Assembly: GCA_013339895.1 (NCBI GenBank)
Contig: JABACO010000009.1
Coordinates: forward strand, 2,229,569-2,293,568
Direction of reading: 5' to 3'
Length of the DNA: 64,000 nt
Origin: Ephydatia muelleri
Taxonomy: Eukaryota > Porifera > Demospongiae > Spongillida > Spongillidae
Made by a program: the position numbers and the translations under genes
Notes under the pieces: generated by a model
Databases searched by the model: none
What the model was told of the DNA's origin: nothing
What the model saw: the letters and a program-made list of their open reading frames with translations, nothing else
In this document: piece after piece, positions 19,670 to 29,759 of the stretch
How the letters are laid out: every line of letters begins with the position of its first letter
Numbering within the stretch: position 1 is the stretch's first letter

Positions 19670-20045
19670 CTCATCCCACTCCACCCATACTCACACCTTC
19701 ACTACCTCCACCTCCACCCTCACATACTCATATCCCTACCCACATCCATACCTCCACCCATACTCACATCTCACCCTCATTCATACATTCACCCATAGTC
19801 ACACCTCCACACATACCCACACCTCCACTACCACCGCCTCCACCCATACTCACACCCACCCATACTCACATTTCCACCCACACTCCCACCTCCAACCATG
19901 CTCACAACATTTCTACCCAGACTCACATGCCACACCTCCACCCATACTTATTATCACACCTTACTTATTATCACACCTCCACCCATACTCATACCTCCAC
20001 CCACATTCACACCTCCACCTATACTCACATCCTCTACCTCTCACA
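19670..20045. repeat. Pyrimidine/ACC-rich minisatellite (CACACCTCCACCCATACT)
   Basis: Degenerate 18-bp-type units (cctccacccatactcaca). Open frames here are repeat artefacts. Confidence 0.9.
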
Positions 20046-20344
20046 CTGGCCTTCATGTCAATGATCTGCTGTCTGAAATACCTATATACATATCTTTACT
20101 TGTTTGACTTTGTGGAACATCAGTCATCAATGTTTGTGCCATTGCCAGCATACCAAACAGGGAAAACAACTGAAGCACGTGAAGATGTGGCTGGAGATAG
20201 CAAGCGAATCAGGGCCAGGTGTAGCAATACTGAATACTTTGTAACACTATGTTTGTTACAGCCTTCTTTTTGTGTTTCATCGTGATGTTTTGTTCGTTTA
20301 TACCTGGCCTGGGTGATGGTAATATAAGGCGTAAGAGTAAGAGA

Positions 20345-20527
20345 CGTACGAGGTGGAAGAGGACGAGGAGATAGAGGACGAGGACGAGGTGGAAGAGGAC
20401 GAGGAGATAGAGGACGAGGACGAGGTGGAAGAGGACGAGGAGATAGAGGACGAGGACGAGGTGGAAGAGGACGAGGAGATAGAGGACGAGGTGGACGAGG
20501 ACGAGATGAGAGAGATAGAGGACGATG
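20345..20527 (+). repeat. 36-bp array encoding an acidic or, in another frame, RG-rich repeat, copy 1
   Basis: Units of gaggtggaagaggacgaggagatagaggac. One + frame gives EVEEDEEIEDED repeats ending DEMREIEDDD-stop, another gives RGRGDRGRGRGG, and the minus strand gives leucine-rich LVLYLLVLFH. No start, splice or domain evidence makes it a gene. Confidence 0.85.
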
Positions 20528-20918
20528 ATTAAAACACGCATCCCGCCTTTAAGTTCTGATATCGGATCGCTTAGCTTCGTTCATAGTTCTACATGTCTTA
20601 GCAAATTGCACCCACATGACGTCACACAACCCGTTGTACATAGAAAAACAATTAATGAAGCAAGTAAATAAAAAGATTCTCTACGAGAAAGTTGGTGGGA
20701 TATATGGTGGTAACTAAATTTGGAACTGGTACTATCAATTAACACCAGCCAAGAGGTGTGTGTGTGGGTGTACTTAATTAATGAGATTCATTACAATTTG
20801 TTTCATTTTATTGTTCCTTGTGCACCACATGAATACATGTACATTCCAGTGTATCCAATTTTATCTCTCTATTTTTAGTCCAACACACACACAACACTGC
20901 ATATGCATTACACATGTA

Positions 20919-20921
20919 TGT

Positions 20922-20963
<42 letters not shown>
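20919..20963. repeat. (TG)n microsatellite
   Basis: Its counterpart in copy 2 at 24498-24538 differs in length. Confidence 0.95.
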
Positions 20964-20964
<1 letters not shown>

Positions 20965-21098
20965 AATGCACATACATCTATCCACATGCACAAATATGCA
21001 CACGTGCACTATCCCAGACATGTCACGTAGAACCCTTCAGTGGCTACACCCCCCCCCTTCATGAGGACACGCCCACATCATGTTTGCATAGCGGTCAC

Positions 21099-21272
21099 CT
21101 GTGCTCTCAGCGATGCCATCTCGGAAGTGCTTCCCTCTCGCTCGGCAGACAGGGAGGGGTTAAGCGTCGTCTGCTGTGACACGCCCACTGCCTCCTTTAA
21201 CCGCTTCTTTGCTTCTTTGCTGCCTTGAGCTGGGACTGAAGCCCTCCAAGCTCGTGTTGGAGCTGTAAATTC
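21099..21272 (-). pseudogene. Coiled-coil-type exon with an 8-bp duplication frameshift, copy 1
   Basis: Minus strand, acceptor tccctacag, donor CAG|gtgacc, 174 bp. The first third in one frame reads LQLQHELGGLQSQLKAAKK, and the remainder in another frame reads AKKRLKEAVGVSQQ to EMASLRAQ, both coiled-coil-like. At the switch point GCAAAGAA is present twice in tandem; the extra 8 bp account for the frame change. The twin at 24674-24847 carries the same lesion. The family is unknown. Confidence 0.5.
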
Positions 21273-22194
21273 CTGTAGGGATGTGTGTGTGTAGATGTGT
21301 GTATGTAGATGTGTGTGTAGGTGTAAAGAGAGAGTAACACAGTAAGTGTGGCTAATTGTCGGACAGATTTTCATACGGCACTTCACCAGACACCGTAATT
21401 CCCTCACAGTGCCTCATACTGGTCACCACAGCTGGGGAAGTGGGTGTAGCCCATGTGAACAAGTGAGTACTCCCACATCACTAGTGCTCTTGTGTGTATG
21501 TGTGAGTGTATGTGTGTGTGTGTGTGTGGGTGTGGGTGTGGGTATGGGAGGGTTATGGGACTTGCATTGACCAGCTGGCCTGTGTACTACTCAGTTTCTT
21601 GATAGTCCAACCTCCTCTGACAGAACCCACAAAGTTTGCAGCTAGATCTATCTATGGGTTCCTGACACTATGTTGTGTGGTATTAGGGGAGGAATCAAAA
21701 TGGCTGCTACTTTTCAACAAGATATCCCACATCAAGTAATCATGAACCCAGATAAAGAATAACACTATAGCTAGAGAGGGTTATTTGCCATCCATTTGTG
21801 AATCTTGGAGTGCTGTACTTTATATCTCATTATACATTCATGGAAAAAACATTAACCATTATGCATATCTCATTAAATAAACACGGATTGGGTGTACCTA
21901 CCATAACGTTCTTGATGCACAGAAATATCCTTGCAAATAGGCAGAGGTCAGCCATAAAAAATCCATATATTTGTATCTCATACACCGGATACCTTAAGGG
22001 AATACTAATGTATTGCAATTTTGCACGTTTCCTATGGGAGAATAAATATAGGAAATGGTACTTCAATATGAGAATATGTTGTATCTAAGGGTGCTGTGAA
22101 ATGACCATAGAACAGTATTCTGGGCTGATAGGTCTGGGGACTGGGCACTAAGACCAGAAGTGGTGGAGAAGAATACACTTTTCCACACAATGAT

Positions 22195-22690
22195 GGCCCA
22201 ACTCACTGATGTGGCCCAACTCACTGTTAACAAAAGAAGTGGACCAACTCACTGTTAACAAAAGAAGTGGACCAACTCACTGTTAACAAAAGAAGTGGCC
22301 CAACTCACTGTTAACAAAAGAAGTGGACCAACTCACTGTTAACAAAAGAAGTGGACCAACTCACTGTTAACAAAAGAAGTGGCCCAACTCACTGTTAACA
22401 AAAGAAGTGGCCCAACTCACTGTTAACAAAAGAAGTGGCCCAACTCACTGTTAACAAAAGAAGTGGCCCAACTCACTGTTAACAAAAGAAGTGGACCAAC
22501 TCACTGTTAACAAAAGAAGTGGCCCAACTCACTGTTAACAAAAGAAGTGGCCCAACTCACTGTTAACAAAAGAAGTGGCCCAACTCACTGTTAACAAAAG
22601 AAGTGGCCCAACTCACTGTTAACAAAAGAAGTGGCCCAACTCACTGTTAACAAAAGAAGTGGCCCAACTCACTGTTAACAAAAGAAGTGG
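22195..22690. repeat. 28-bp minisatellite (CCCAACTCACTGTTAACAAAAGAAGTGG), copy 1
   Basis: About 17 near-identical units. The only common variant is GGCCC or GGACC. Copy 2 at 25775-26022 has about 8-9 units. Confidence 0.97.
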
Positions 22691-23163
22691 TCCAACTCCA
22701 ATGAGCGCTATAGTGGTCCCAGATGGGCTGGTGTCTCAGCTGATTATAATTATAATTGTGATTGACAAATGACCCACACATGGTAGTGAGTACGTACCTA
22801 CACTTCTGTACTACACTTCTGTACTGCCTACAAGCAATAAATAAACAGATCTGTACTACACTTCTGTACTGCCTACAAGCAATAAATAAACAGATAGCTA
22901 GTACGCATGAGGTCCTCATAGTGTGGACTCTTTGCACAATTTGTAATATGAGATATTGATGCAGTCTTCTGTGTTAAAGAGCCACACCCTCCCTGTTAGG
23001 TGGACAATGCACTTGCTCTGGTTGAACTAGGCATTGACAATGGAATAAAGATGATGTCACAAGAGAGAGTAACATAGTAAGTGTGGCTAATCGTTGAACA
23101 GATTTTCATATGTCACTTCACCAGACTATACTGAACACATCACACCGTGATTGGTCAACACAG

Positions 23164-23216
23164 CTGGGGAAGTGGGTGTAGCCCATGGGAACAAGTGAGT
23201 CCTCCCACATCACTAG

Positions 23217-23275
<59 letters not shown>

Positions 23276-23382
23276 TCCTGACCTCTGGTTCTCCTCCACA
23301 CACCTAGTCTGGAGAACATGTTGGGCTCCACCCCTGAGAGGGGTCATGCCATCACAGCTGCTCACAATGGCCAGTTCTTCAA
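23164..23382 (+). CDS. Candidate exon pair of an unidentified gene (23164-23194 and 23308-23382)
   Basis: Exon A (acceptor tcaacacag, donor AACAA|gtgagt) encodes GEVGVAHGN. Exon B (acceptor cacacctag, donor TTCAA|gttagt) encodes LENMLGSTPERGHAITAA then HNGQFF. The phases join (2 then 1). They are separated by a (TG)n-containing intron of 113 bp. Exon B recurs open at 26680-26754. I do not recognise the family. They could be exon relics amplified with the surrounding repeat. Confidence 0.35.
23219..23274. repeat. (TG)n microsatellite
   Basis: Pure TG run between the two candidate exons. Confidence 0.96.
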
Positions 23383-23454
23383 GTTAGTTATTGGAGATTT
23401 TATTAATAAACAAGTAAATGAAAACATTCTCTACGAGAAAGTTGGTGGGATATA

Positions 23455-23646
23455 GGATTTGATGGCAATTGGTGGTGTAAAAAGCAAGTAAACAAGGTCT
23501 TATCAGAAGGGAAAATGTAATAGTCCTATATTTAGCACATTTCTAGGGCATGTGTTGTTTCTGTGCTAAATATAGGACTATTACATTTTCCCTTCTGATA
23601 AGACCTTGTTTACTTGCTTTTTACACCACCAATTGCCATCAAATCC
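23455..23646. repeat. Perfect 84-bp inverted repeat with 24-nt loop
   Basis: Arms 23455-23538 and 23563-23646 are exact reverse complements as read by eye; the loop is 23539-23562. It lies at the junction between the two copies of the 3-kb tandem duplication. Confidence 0.93.
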
Positions 23647-23649
23647 TCG

Positions 23650-23815
23650 CCACGTGCAGCACCGCCTTCGCCACGTGCAGCACCGCCTTCGCCACGTCCA
23701 GTGCCACCTTCGCCATGTCCAGCACCACCTTCGCCATGTCCAGCACCACCTTCGCCATGTCCAGCACCACCTTCGCCATGTCCAGCACCACCTTCGCCAC
23801 GTCCAGGACGAGTCC
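23650..23815. repeat. 21-bp minisatellite (CACGTGCAGCACCGCCTTCGC)
   Basis: About eight units drifting from cacgtgcagcaccg to catgtccagcacca. It continues open into the acidic array. Confidence 0.93.
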
Positions 23816-23829
23816 GAGATGGCAGACGA

Positions 23830-24110
23830 CGAGGGCGAGGTGGAAGAGGACAAGGAGATAGAGGACGAGGACGAGGTGGAAGAGGACAAGGAGATAGAGG
23901 ACGAGGACGAGGTGGAAGAGGACGAGGAGATAGAGGACGAGGACGAGGTGGAAGAGGACGAGGAGATAGAGGACGAGGACGAGGTGGAAGAGGACGAGGA
24001 GATAGAGGACGAGGACGAGGTGGAAGAGGACGAGGAGATAGAGGACGAGGACGAGGAGATAGAGGACGAGGTGGACGAGGACGAGATGAGAGAGATAGAG
24101 GACGATGATT
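23830..24110 (+). repeat. 36-bp acidic/RG array, copy 2
   Basis: Longer version of 20345-20527 with the same terminal DEMREIEDDD-stop frame. Confidence 0.85.
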
Positions 24111-24503
24111 AAAACACGCATCCCGCCTTTAAGTTCTGATATCGGATCGCTTAGCTTCGTTCATAGTTCTACATGTCTTAGCAAATTGCACCCACATGAC
24201 GTCACACAACCCGTTGTACATAGAAAAACAATTAATGAAGCAAGTAAATAAAAAGATTCTCTACGAGAAAGTTGGTGGGATATATGGTGGTAACTAAATT
24301 TGGAACTGGTACTATCAATTAACACCAGCCAAGAGGTGTGTGTGTGTGGGTGTACTTAATTAATGAGATTCATTACAATTTGTTTCATTTTATTGTTCCT
24401 TGTGCACCACATGAATACATGTACATTCCAGTGTATCCAATTTTATCTCTCTATTTTTAGTCCAACACACACACAACACTGCATATGCATTACACATGTA
24501 TGT

Positions 24504-24540
<37 letters not shown>

Positions 24541-24673
24541 AATGCACATACATCTATCCACATGCACAAATATGCACACGTGCACTATCCCAGACATGTC
24601 ACGTAGAACCCTTCAGTGGCTACACCCCCCCCTTCATGAGGACACGCCCACATCATGTTTGCATAGCGGTCAC

Positions 24674-24847
24674 CTGTGCTCTCAGCGATGCCATCTCGGA
24701 AGTGCTTCCCTCTCGCTCGGCAGACAGGGAGGGGTTAAGCGTCGTCTGCTGTGACACGCCCACTGCCTCCTTTAACCGCTTCTTTGCTTCTTTGCTGCCT
24801 TGAGCTGGGACTGAAGCCCTCCAAGCTCGTGTTGGAGCTGTAAATTC
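24674..24847 (-). pseudogene. Coiled-coil-type exon with the same 8-bp duplication, copy 2
   Basis: Same 174-bp length, splice signals and tandem GCAAAGAA as 21099-21272, so the lesion predates the segmental duplication. Confidence 0.5.
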
Positions 24848-25774
24848 CTGTAGGGATGTGTGTGTGTAGATGTGTGTATGTAGATGTGTGTGTAGGTGTA
24901 AAGAGAGAGTAACACAGTAAGTGTGGCTAATTGTCGGACAGATTTTCATACGGCACTTCACCAGACACCGTAATTCCCTCACAGTGCCTCATACTGGTCA
25001 CCACAGCTGGGGAAGTGGGTGTAGCCCATGTGAACAAGTGAGTACTCCCACATCACTAGTGCTCTTGTGTGTATGTGTGAGTGTATGTGTGTGTGTGTGT
25101 GTGGGTGTGGGTGTGGGTATGGGAGGGTTATGGGACTTGCATTGACCAGCTGGCCTGTGTACTACTCAGTTTCTTGATAGTCCAACCTCCTCTGACAGAA
25201 CCCACAAAGTTTGCAGCTAGATCTATCTATGGGTTCCTGACACTATGTTGTGTGGTATTAGGGGAGGAATCAAAATGGCTGCTACTTTTCAACAAGATAT
25301 CCCACATCAAGTAATCATGAACCCAGATAAAGAATAACACTATAGCTAGAGAGGGTTATTTGCCATCCATTTGTGAATCTTGGAGTGCTGTACTTTATAT
25401 CTCATTATACATTCATGGAAAAAAACATTAACCATTATGCATATCTCATTAAATAAACACGGATTGGGTGTACCTACCATAACGTTCTTGATGCACAGAA
25501 ATATCCTTGCAAATAGGCAGAGGTCAGCCATAAAAAATCCATATATTTGTATCTCATACACCGGATACCTTAAGGGAATACTAATGTATTGCAATTTTGC
25601 ACGTTTCCTATGGGAGAATAAATATAGGAAATGGTACTTCAATATGAGAATATGTTGTATCTAAGGGTGCTGTGAAATGACCATAGAACAGTATTCTGGG
25701 CTGATAGGTCTGGGGACTGGGCACTAAGACCAGAAGTGGTGGAGAAGAATACACTTTTCCACACAATGATGGCC

Positions 25775-26022
25775 CAACTCACTGATGTGGCCCAACTCAC
25801 TGTTAACAAAAGAAGTGGACCAACTCACTGTTAACAAAAGAAGTGGACCAACTCACTGTTAACAAAAGAAGTGGCCCAACTCACTGTTAACAAAAGAAGT
25901 GGCCCAACTCACTGTTAACAAAAGAAGTGGCCCAACTCACTGTTAACAAAAGAAGTGGCCCAACTCACTGTTAACAAAAGAAGTGGCCCAACTCACTGTT
26001 AACAAAAGAAGTGGTCCAACTC
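25775..26022. repeat. 28-bp minisatellite, copy 2
   Basis: About 8-9 units, roughly half the number in copy 1. Confidence 0.97.
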
Positions 26023-26510
26023 CAATGAGCGCTATAGTGGTCCCAGATGGGCTGGTGTCTCAGCTGATTATAATTATAATTGTGATTGACAAATGACCCA
26101 CACATGGTAGTGAATACGCACTACACTTCTGTACTACACTTCTGTGCGGCCTAAACTCAAGTACAAGCAATTAATAAACGGGATAGCTAGTATACATGTA
26201 CATGGCATGAGGTCCTCATAGTGTGGACTCTTTGTAATATGAGATATTGATGCAGCCTTCTGTGTTAAAGAGCCACACCCTCCCTGTTAGGTGGACAATG
26301 CACTTGCTCTGGTTGAACTAGGCATTGACAATGGAATAAAGGTGATGTCACAAGAGAGTAACACAGTAAGTGTGGCTAATCATTGAACAGATTTTCATAC
26401 GGCACTTCACCAGACACCGTAATTCCCTCACAGTGCCTCATACTGGTCAACACAGCTGGGGAAGTGGGTGTAGCCCATGTGAACAAGTGAGTCCTCCCAC
26501 ATCACTAGTG

Positions 26511-26646
26511 CTCGTGTGTGTGTGTGTATGTGTGTGTGTGTGAGTGTATGTGTGTGTGTGTGAGTGTATGTGTGTGTGTGTGTGTCTGTGTGCATGTGTG
26601 TGTGTGTTTGTGTGTGTGGGTGTGTGTGTGTGTGTGTGTGTGTGTG
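26511..26646. repeat. Compound (TG)n microsatellite
   Basis: TG runs interrupted by TATG, GAGTG and CTGTGTGCA. Equivalent to 23219-23274 but longer and less pure. Confidence 0.95.
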
Positions 26647-26679
26647 CCCCTGACCTCTGGTTCTCCTCCACACCCCTAG

Positions 26680-26754
26680 TCTGGAGAACATGTTGGGCTC
26701 CACCCCTGAGAGGGGTCATGCCATCACAGCTGCTCACAATGACCCGTTCTTCAA
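26680..26754 (+). CDS. Candidate exon B, second open copy
   Basis: Same splice signals and frame as 23308-23382, with substitutions changing HNGQFF to HNDPFF without breaking the frame. Confidence 0.3.
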
Positions 26755-27212
26755 GTTAGTTATTGGAGATGTTATTAAGAAATATCAGGCTAGACATATT
26801 ACACTAATTAATGCTCTCCATTCTAGGACAGTGTGTGTGGTGGTCTGTGTGCAGTGTTAACCAGCTGGTAGCTATGTAATCCCAAATAGTTATTGCAGAT
26901 ATTGATAACTATATTTGACAGTATTTGGGCCATTGAACATGTCCACGGCACCACAATAATGGTGGCCTAACCCCTATTGATGCACACCATTCCTGCATAG
27001 GGATACTACCATCTTCAGCTATTCTCTCGCTGGAGAACCTGTGGCTGGGGAGGAGGAAGGAAGGGATGTCTTCCTTTGTTCATTGTTGGAGTAATATCAA
27101 GTGGCCATCGAATAAGCACAGGTATGCTGCAGCCATTGAAGTAAGCCAGGGTAGCTAGGTGGCTGGGTATGGCATGTGATGGCATTCCATACACTGAGTG
27201 AGTGACCATATC

Positions 27213-27266
<54 letters not shown>

Positions 27267-27318
27267 TTGTGTGTGTGTGTGTGTATATGTGGGTGTTAGT
27301 GTGAGTGTGTGTGTGCCG
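27213..27318. repeat. (TG)n microsatellite
   Basis: Two TG runs separated by tacttttg. Confidence 0.95.
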
Positions 27319-27689
27319 TATTTTGTATCATAATAGTGTGTACTGCATTAGTTTAACTTACATCCAGTTCGTAAATACAGTATCTGTAAAACATAACAGC
27401 AAATATTATGTTGCACACTCCAAAGTAGCTCATTCACTGCATGTGTTATGAAACCTTTGCAATGAATATCAATAGATAAAAGATTATACACATACCTACC
27501 AAGAGTAATCTATAACTTTGAGACCATGTCAGTAATTTTTTCCAAATTAATACGAACTGTGAAACACACTGTAAAAACACACAAATCGGGACTGATATTC
27601 CCAGCCAATGTGACTTAACGAACATATAGGGTGACATAGAAGACATATAAGACTACACCACCATCATTTTATACTGTAACTCTATAATC

Positions 27690-29200
27690 ATGAAACTGCT
27701 TCAAAGAATGGATGCCAGGCAGTCAGTTTGTACAATAGAAATAGGAGGAGCAAGAAATCTTTCTGGCATAAAGTGAAGTATTCACTTCTGGGCTTGGAGC
27801 AGCAACTCGTATTATTGCACTTAACCATTTGGGTGACTAGTACGTATACGTGTGCTGCAAACCAAATTGGGTCGTTTGATTGTAAGGTTTCAGGCTTCGC
27901 TCAGGATCAATATACTCGGCAACTATTGGATGGCTATCAACAACTGTCTGGGACCAAATTTCAGCCAAGGTGCTTCTAGCAAATGCAAAATTCTTCTTCT
28001 CTAGGTCGGTGTCAATTGTCAGCCCTTGATCATTGAGATGGCTACCATACTTGTCATGAGGCAAGATTAAACCTGGCAGTTCTTTGCTTAGTGGAGCCAT
28101 TCTTCTTTCAACACGGTTGAATGCACTTCTGCCAGGAGCATTTGTAGCAATGAAGTATGCATCCAGATTGTTCTGCACGAAATGATACACAGCCGTTTCT
28201 ATGACCTTCTGGTAGCGAGGATTCTCATCTGGACCACCATCTACAGTAATGACAAGGACAGGTTTCACTGCGTTGTCTGGTCCATACTTGGTTATAGTAT
28301 CAAATTCATGTAGCTGAAGCAATCTCTCAAAGCCAAGTGCATGTGCATAGGCAGTAGATGAGGAGTGCTTTCCAGACCGAATTGCAATGTATGTTGGCCC
28401 TGAATAGCTAACAGCTTCTGGCTTACCAAGACCATTTGGTTGTACAACAATGCCAGCATACACAGATGGGATGAGCAGAGACTACCCAATCATGGTCTGG
28501 TAAACTCACTCTGTATTCGACATGCATCAACAAAGGAGACTGCTTGTTAGCTGCAGTGAGACCAATTGATACTCTAGCTTTGTCATCTTGACTAATAAAG
28601 TACACTTCATTAGGCCCGAGAATGGAAGATATTTCTTCTAGGTGTTTGATTGTGGACACACAGAATTTTTGGTCAACACACTTGGCATGGGAATCATTCT
28701 GTGCTCTGATGAGATTGACTGGTACAGTTGTAACATGCCTTTCCCTCCAAAGAAGAGCTGCACTTAGGAATCAGGCGAAGGTAAACCCCACCCCTATGGA
28801 TGTTGAATCCATCATCATTGAGCTGCTTGGTTAGCTCATCCAATGTTTTGATGCTCCTATAGACGTCACTTTGTCTTTTCTCATGAGCAGCAGAGCCATA
28901 AAAGGCTATATCAAGGATAGCTTGCAAAAGGAGAGGCTGATCAACTTCTAACCGTGGCCTCCAAGCCTCATTTTAGAGTAGACTTCAATTCTGGATTCTT
29001 TGCACAGGCTGCAGCTAATCTCTTTTTTCTATCATCTCTGAACATTTTTGACCTTCGTTGGTCGTCTTTTTTTCTCTTTAACATAGACCCTAATTCCACT
29101 ACCTTCCTCTTTTTATCTGATAGCTCTGTTTCTTGTAAGTCAGTTAGAGTCCCAGCTGTTTTACGTGCGTATAAGCCAACCAAGTTCGCATTTATCACGT
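27690..29200 (-). pseudogene. DDE (RNase H-fold) transposase, decayed by several frameshifts
   Basis: Read on the minus strand in five successive frame segments: 29198-28968 (basic N-terminal part, MLKRKKDDQRRSKMF), then 28966-28755 (AFYGSAAHEKRQSDVYR), 28755-28487 (YFISQDDKARVSIG), 28490-27837 (VDGGPDENPRY, NAPGRSAFNRVERRMAPLS, GLILPHDKYGSHL), and 27845-27720 (QMVKCNNTSCC then an FLAPP tail). The spacing of Asp in ISQDDK, Asp in VDGGPDEN and Glu in NRVERRM fits a DDE triad. Similar proteins are repeated in marine invertebrate genomes as uncharacterised transposon products. Frame changes near 28967, 28750, 28487 and 27840 show it is inactive. Terminal inverted repeats were not found. The superfamily is not assigned. 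Confidence 0.72.
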
Positions 29201-29454
29201 TAATTTTGAGCTGATATTCATCTTGAACTATGGCCTTTTATTTTACACTATTACAGCTGGAACTGTTAGCAGAAATGCCAGGCTCATGTCCATTCTTTTG
29301 AGCCTCATCAGAATCACCAGCAACTACAATTTCTACTACTGACATTTCTGGAACACTGCTCTTAATAGCTGGTACGGCTCTCTGGGTTGGCTGTTTCCCC
29401 CCAAAACTCAACAAACCTCCCTTTGTGCTTCATTGTGATGGTCTTTAACTCATT

Positions 29455-29757
29455 CAACAGAACATCCACCTTCACTATCACCTCCTCACTCCATCCACCT
29501 TCACTAGCACCTCGTCAGTCCATCCACCTTCACTATCACCTCCTCACTCCACCTACCTTCACTATCACCTCCTCACTCCATCCACCTTCACTATCACCTC
29601 CTCACTCCATCCACCTTCACTATCACCTCCTCACTATCACCTCCTCACTCCACCCACCTTCACTATCACCTCCTCACTCCACCCACCTTCACTATCACCT
29701 CCTCACTATCACCTCCTCACTCCGCCCACCTTCACTATCACCTCCTCACTATCCTTA
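29455..29757. repeat. Minisatellite (CATCCACCTTCACTATCACCTCCTCACT)
   Basis: About ten degenerate units of 17-28 bp. The open frame across it is an artefact. Confidence 0.92.
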
Positions 29758-29759
29758 AT

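Larger units (their letters stand above)
20330..23400. repeat. Tandem segmental duplication, copy 1 (pairs with 23835-26770)
   Basis: From the GAGGACGAGG array through gttattggagat the sequence repeats almost base for base about 3.3-3.6 kb downstream. Differences are mainly repeat-number changes in the acidic array, (TG)n tracts and the 28-bp minisatellite. The high identity suggests a recent duplication or an uncollapsed allele. Confidence 0.92.
23835..26770. repeat. Tandem segmental duplication, copy 2
   Basis: See copy 1 at 20330-23400. Ends at gttattggagat near 26770, after which the two copies diverge. Confidence 0.92.

Noticed and set aside
21780..22085. Open frames on both strands in the 21.8-22.1 kb segment and its copy at 25.35-25.66 kb
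   Set aside because: AT-rich, no recognisable motif, no splice or start context. Conservation between copies is explained by recent duplication.
22190..22690. 28-bp repeat resembling a CRISPR direct repeat length
   Set aside because: Units abut directly with no unique spacers; this is a minisatellite.
23639..23815. CRISPR-like regular repeats
   Set aside because: The repeats are contiguous 21-bp minisatellite units without spacers, in a eukaryotic context.
23581..24121. Acidic EIEDEDEVEED frame, RG-rich frame and leucine-rich minus frame of 100-168 codons
   Set aside because: 36-bp array open in several frames at once, with no start or splice evidence.
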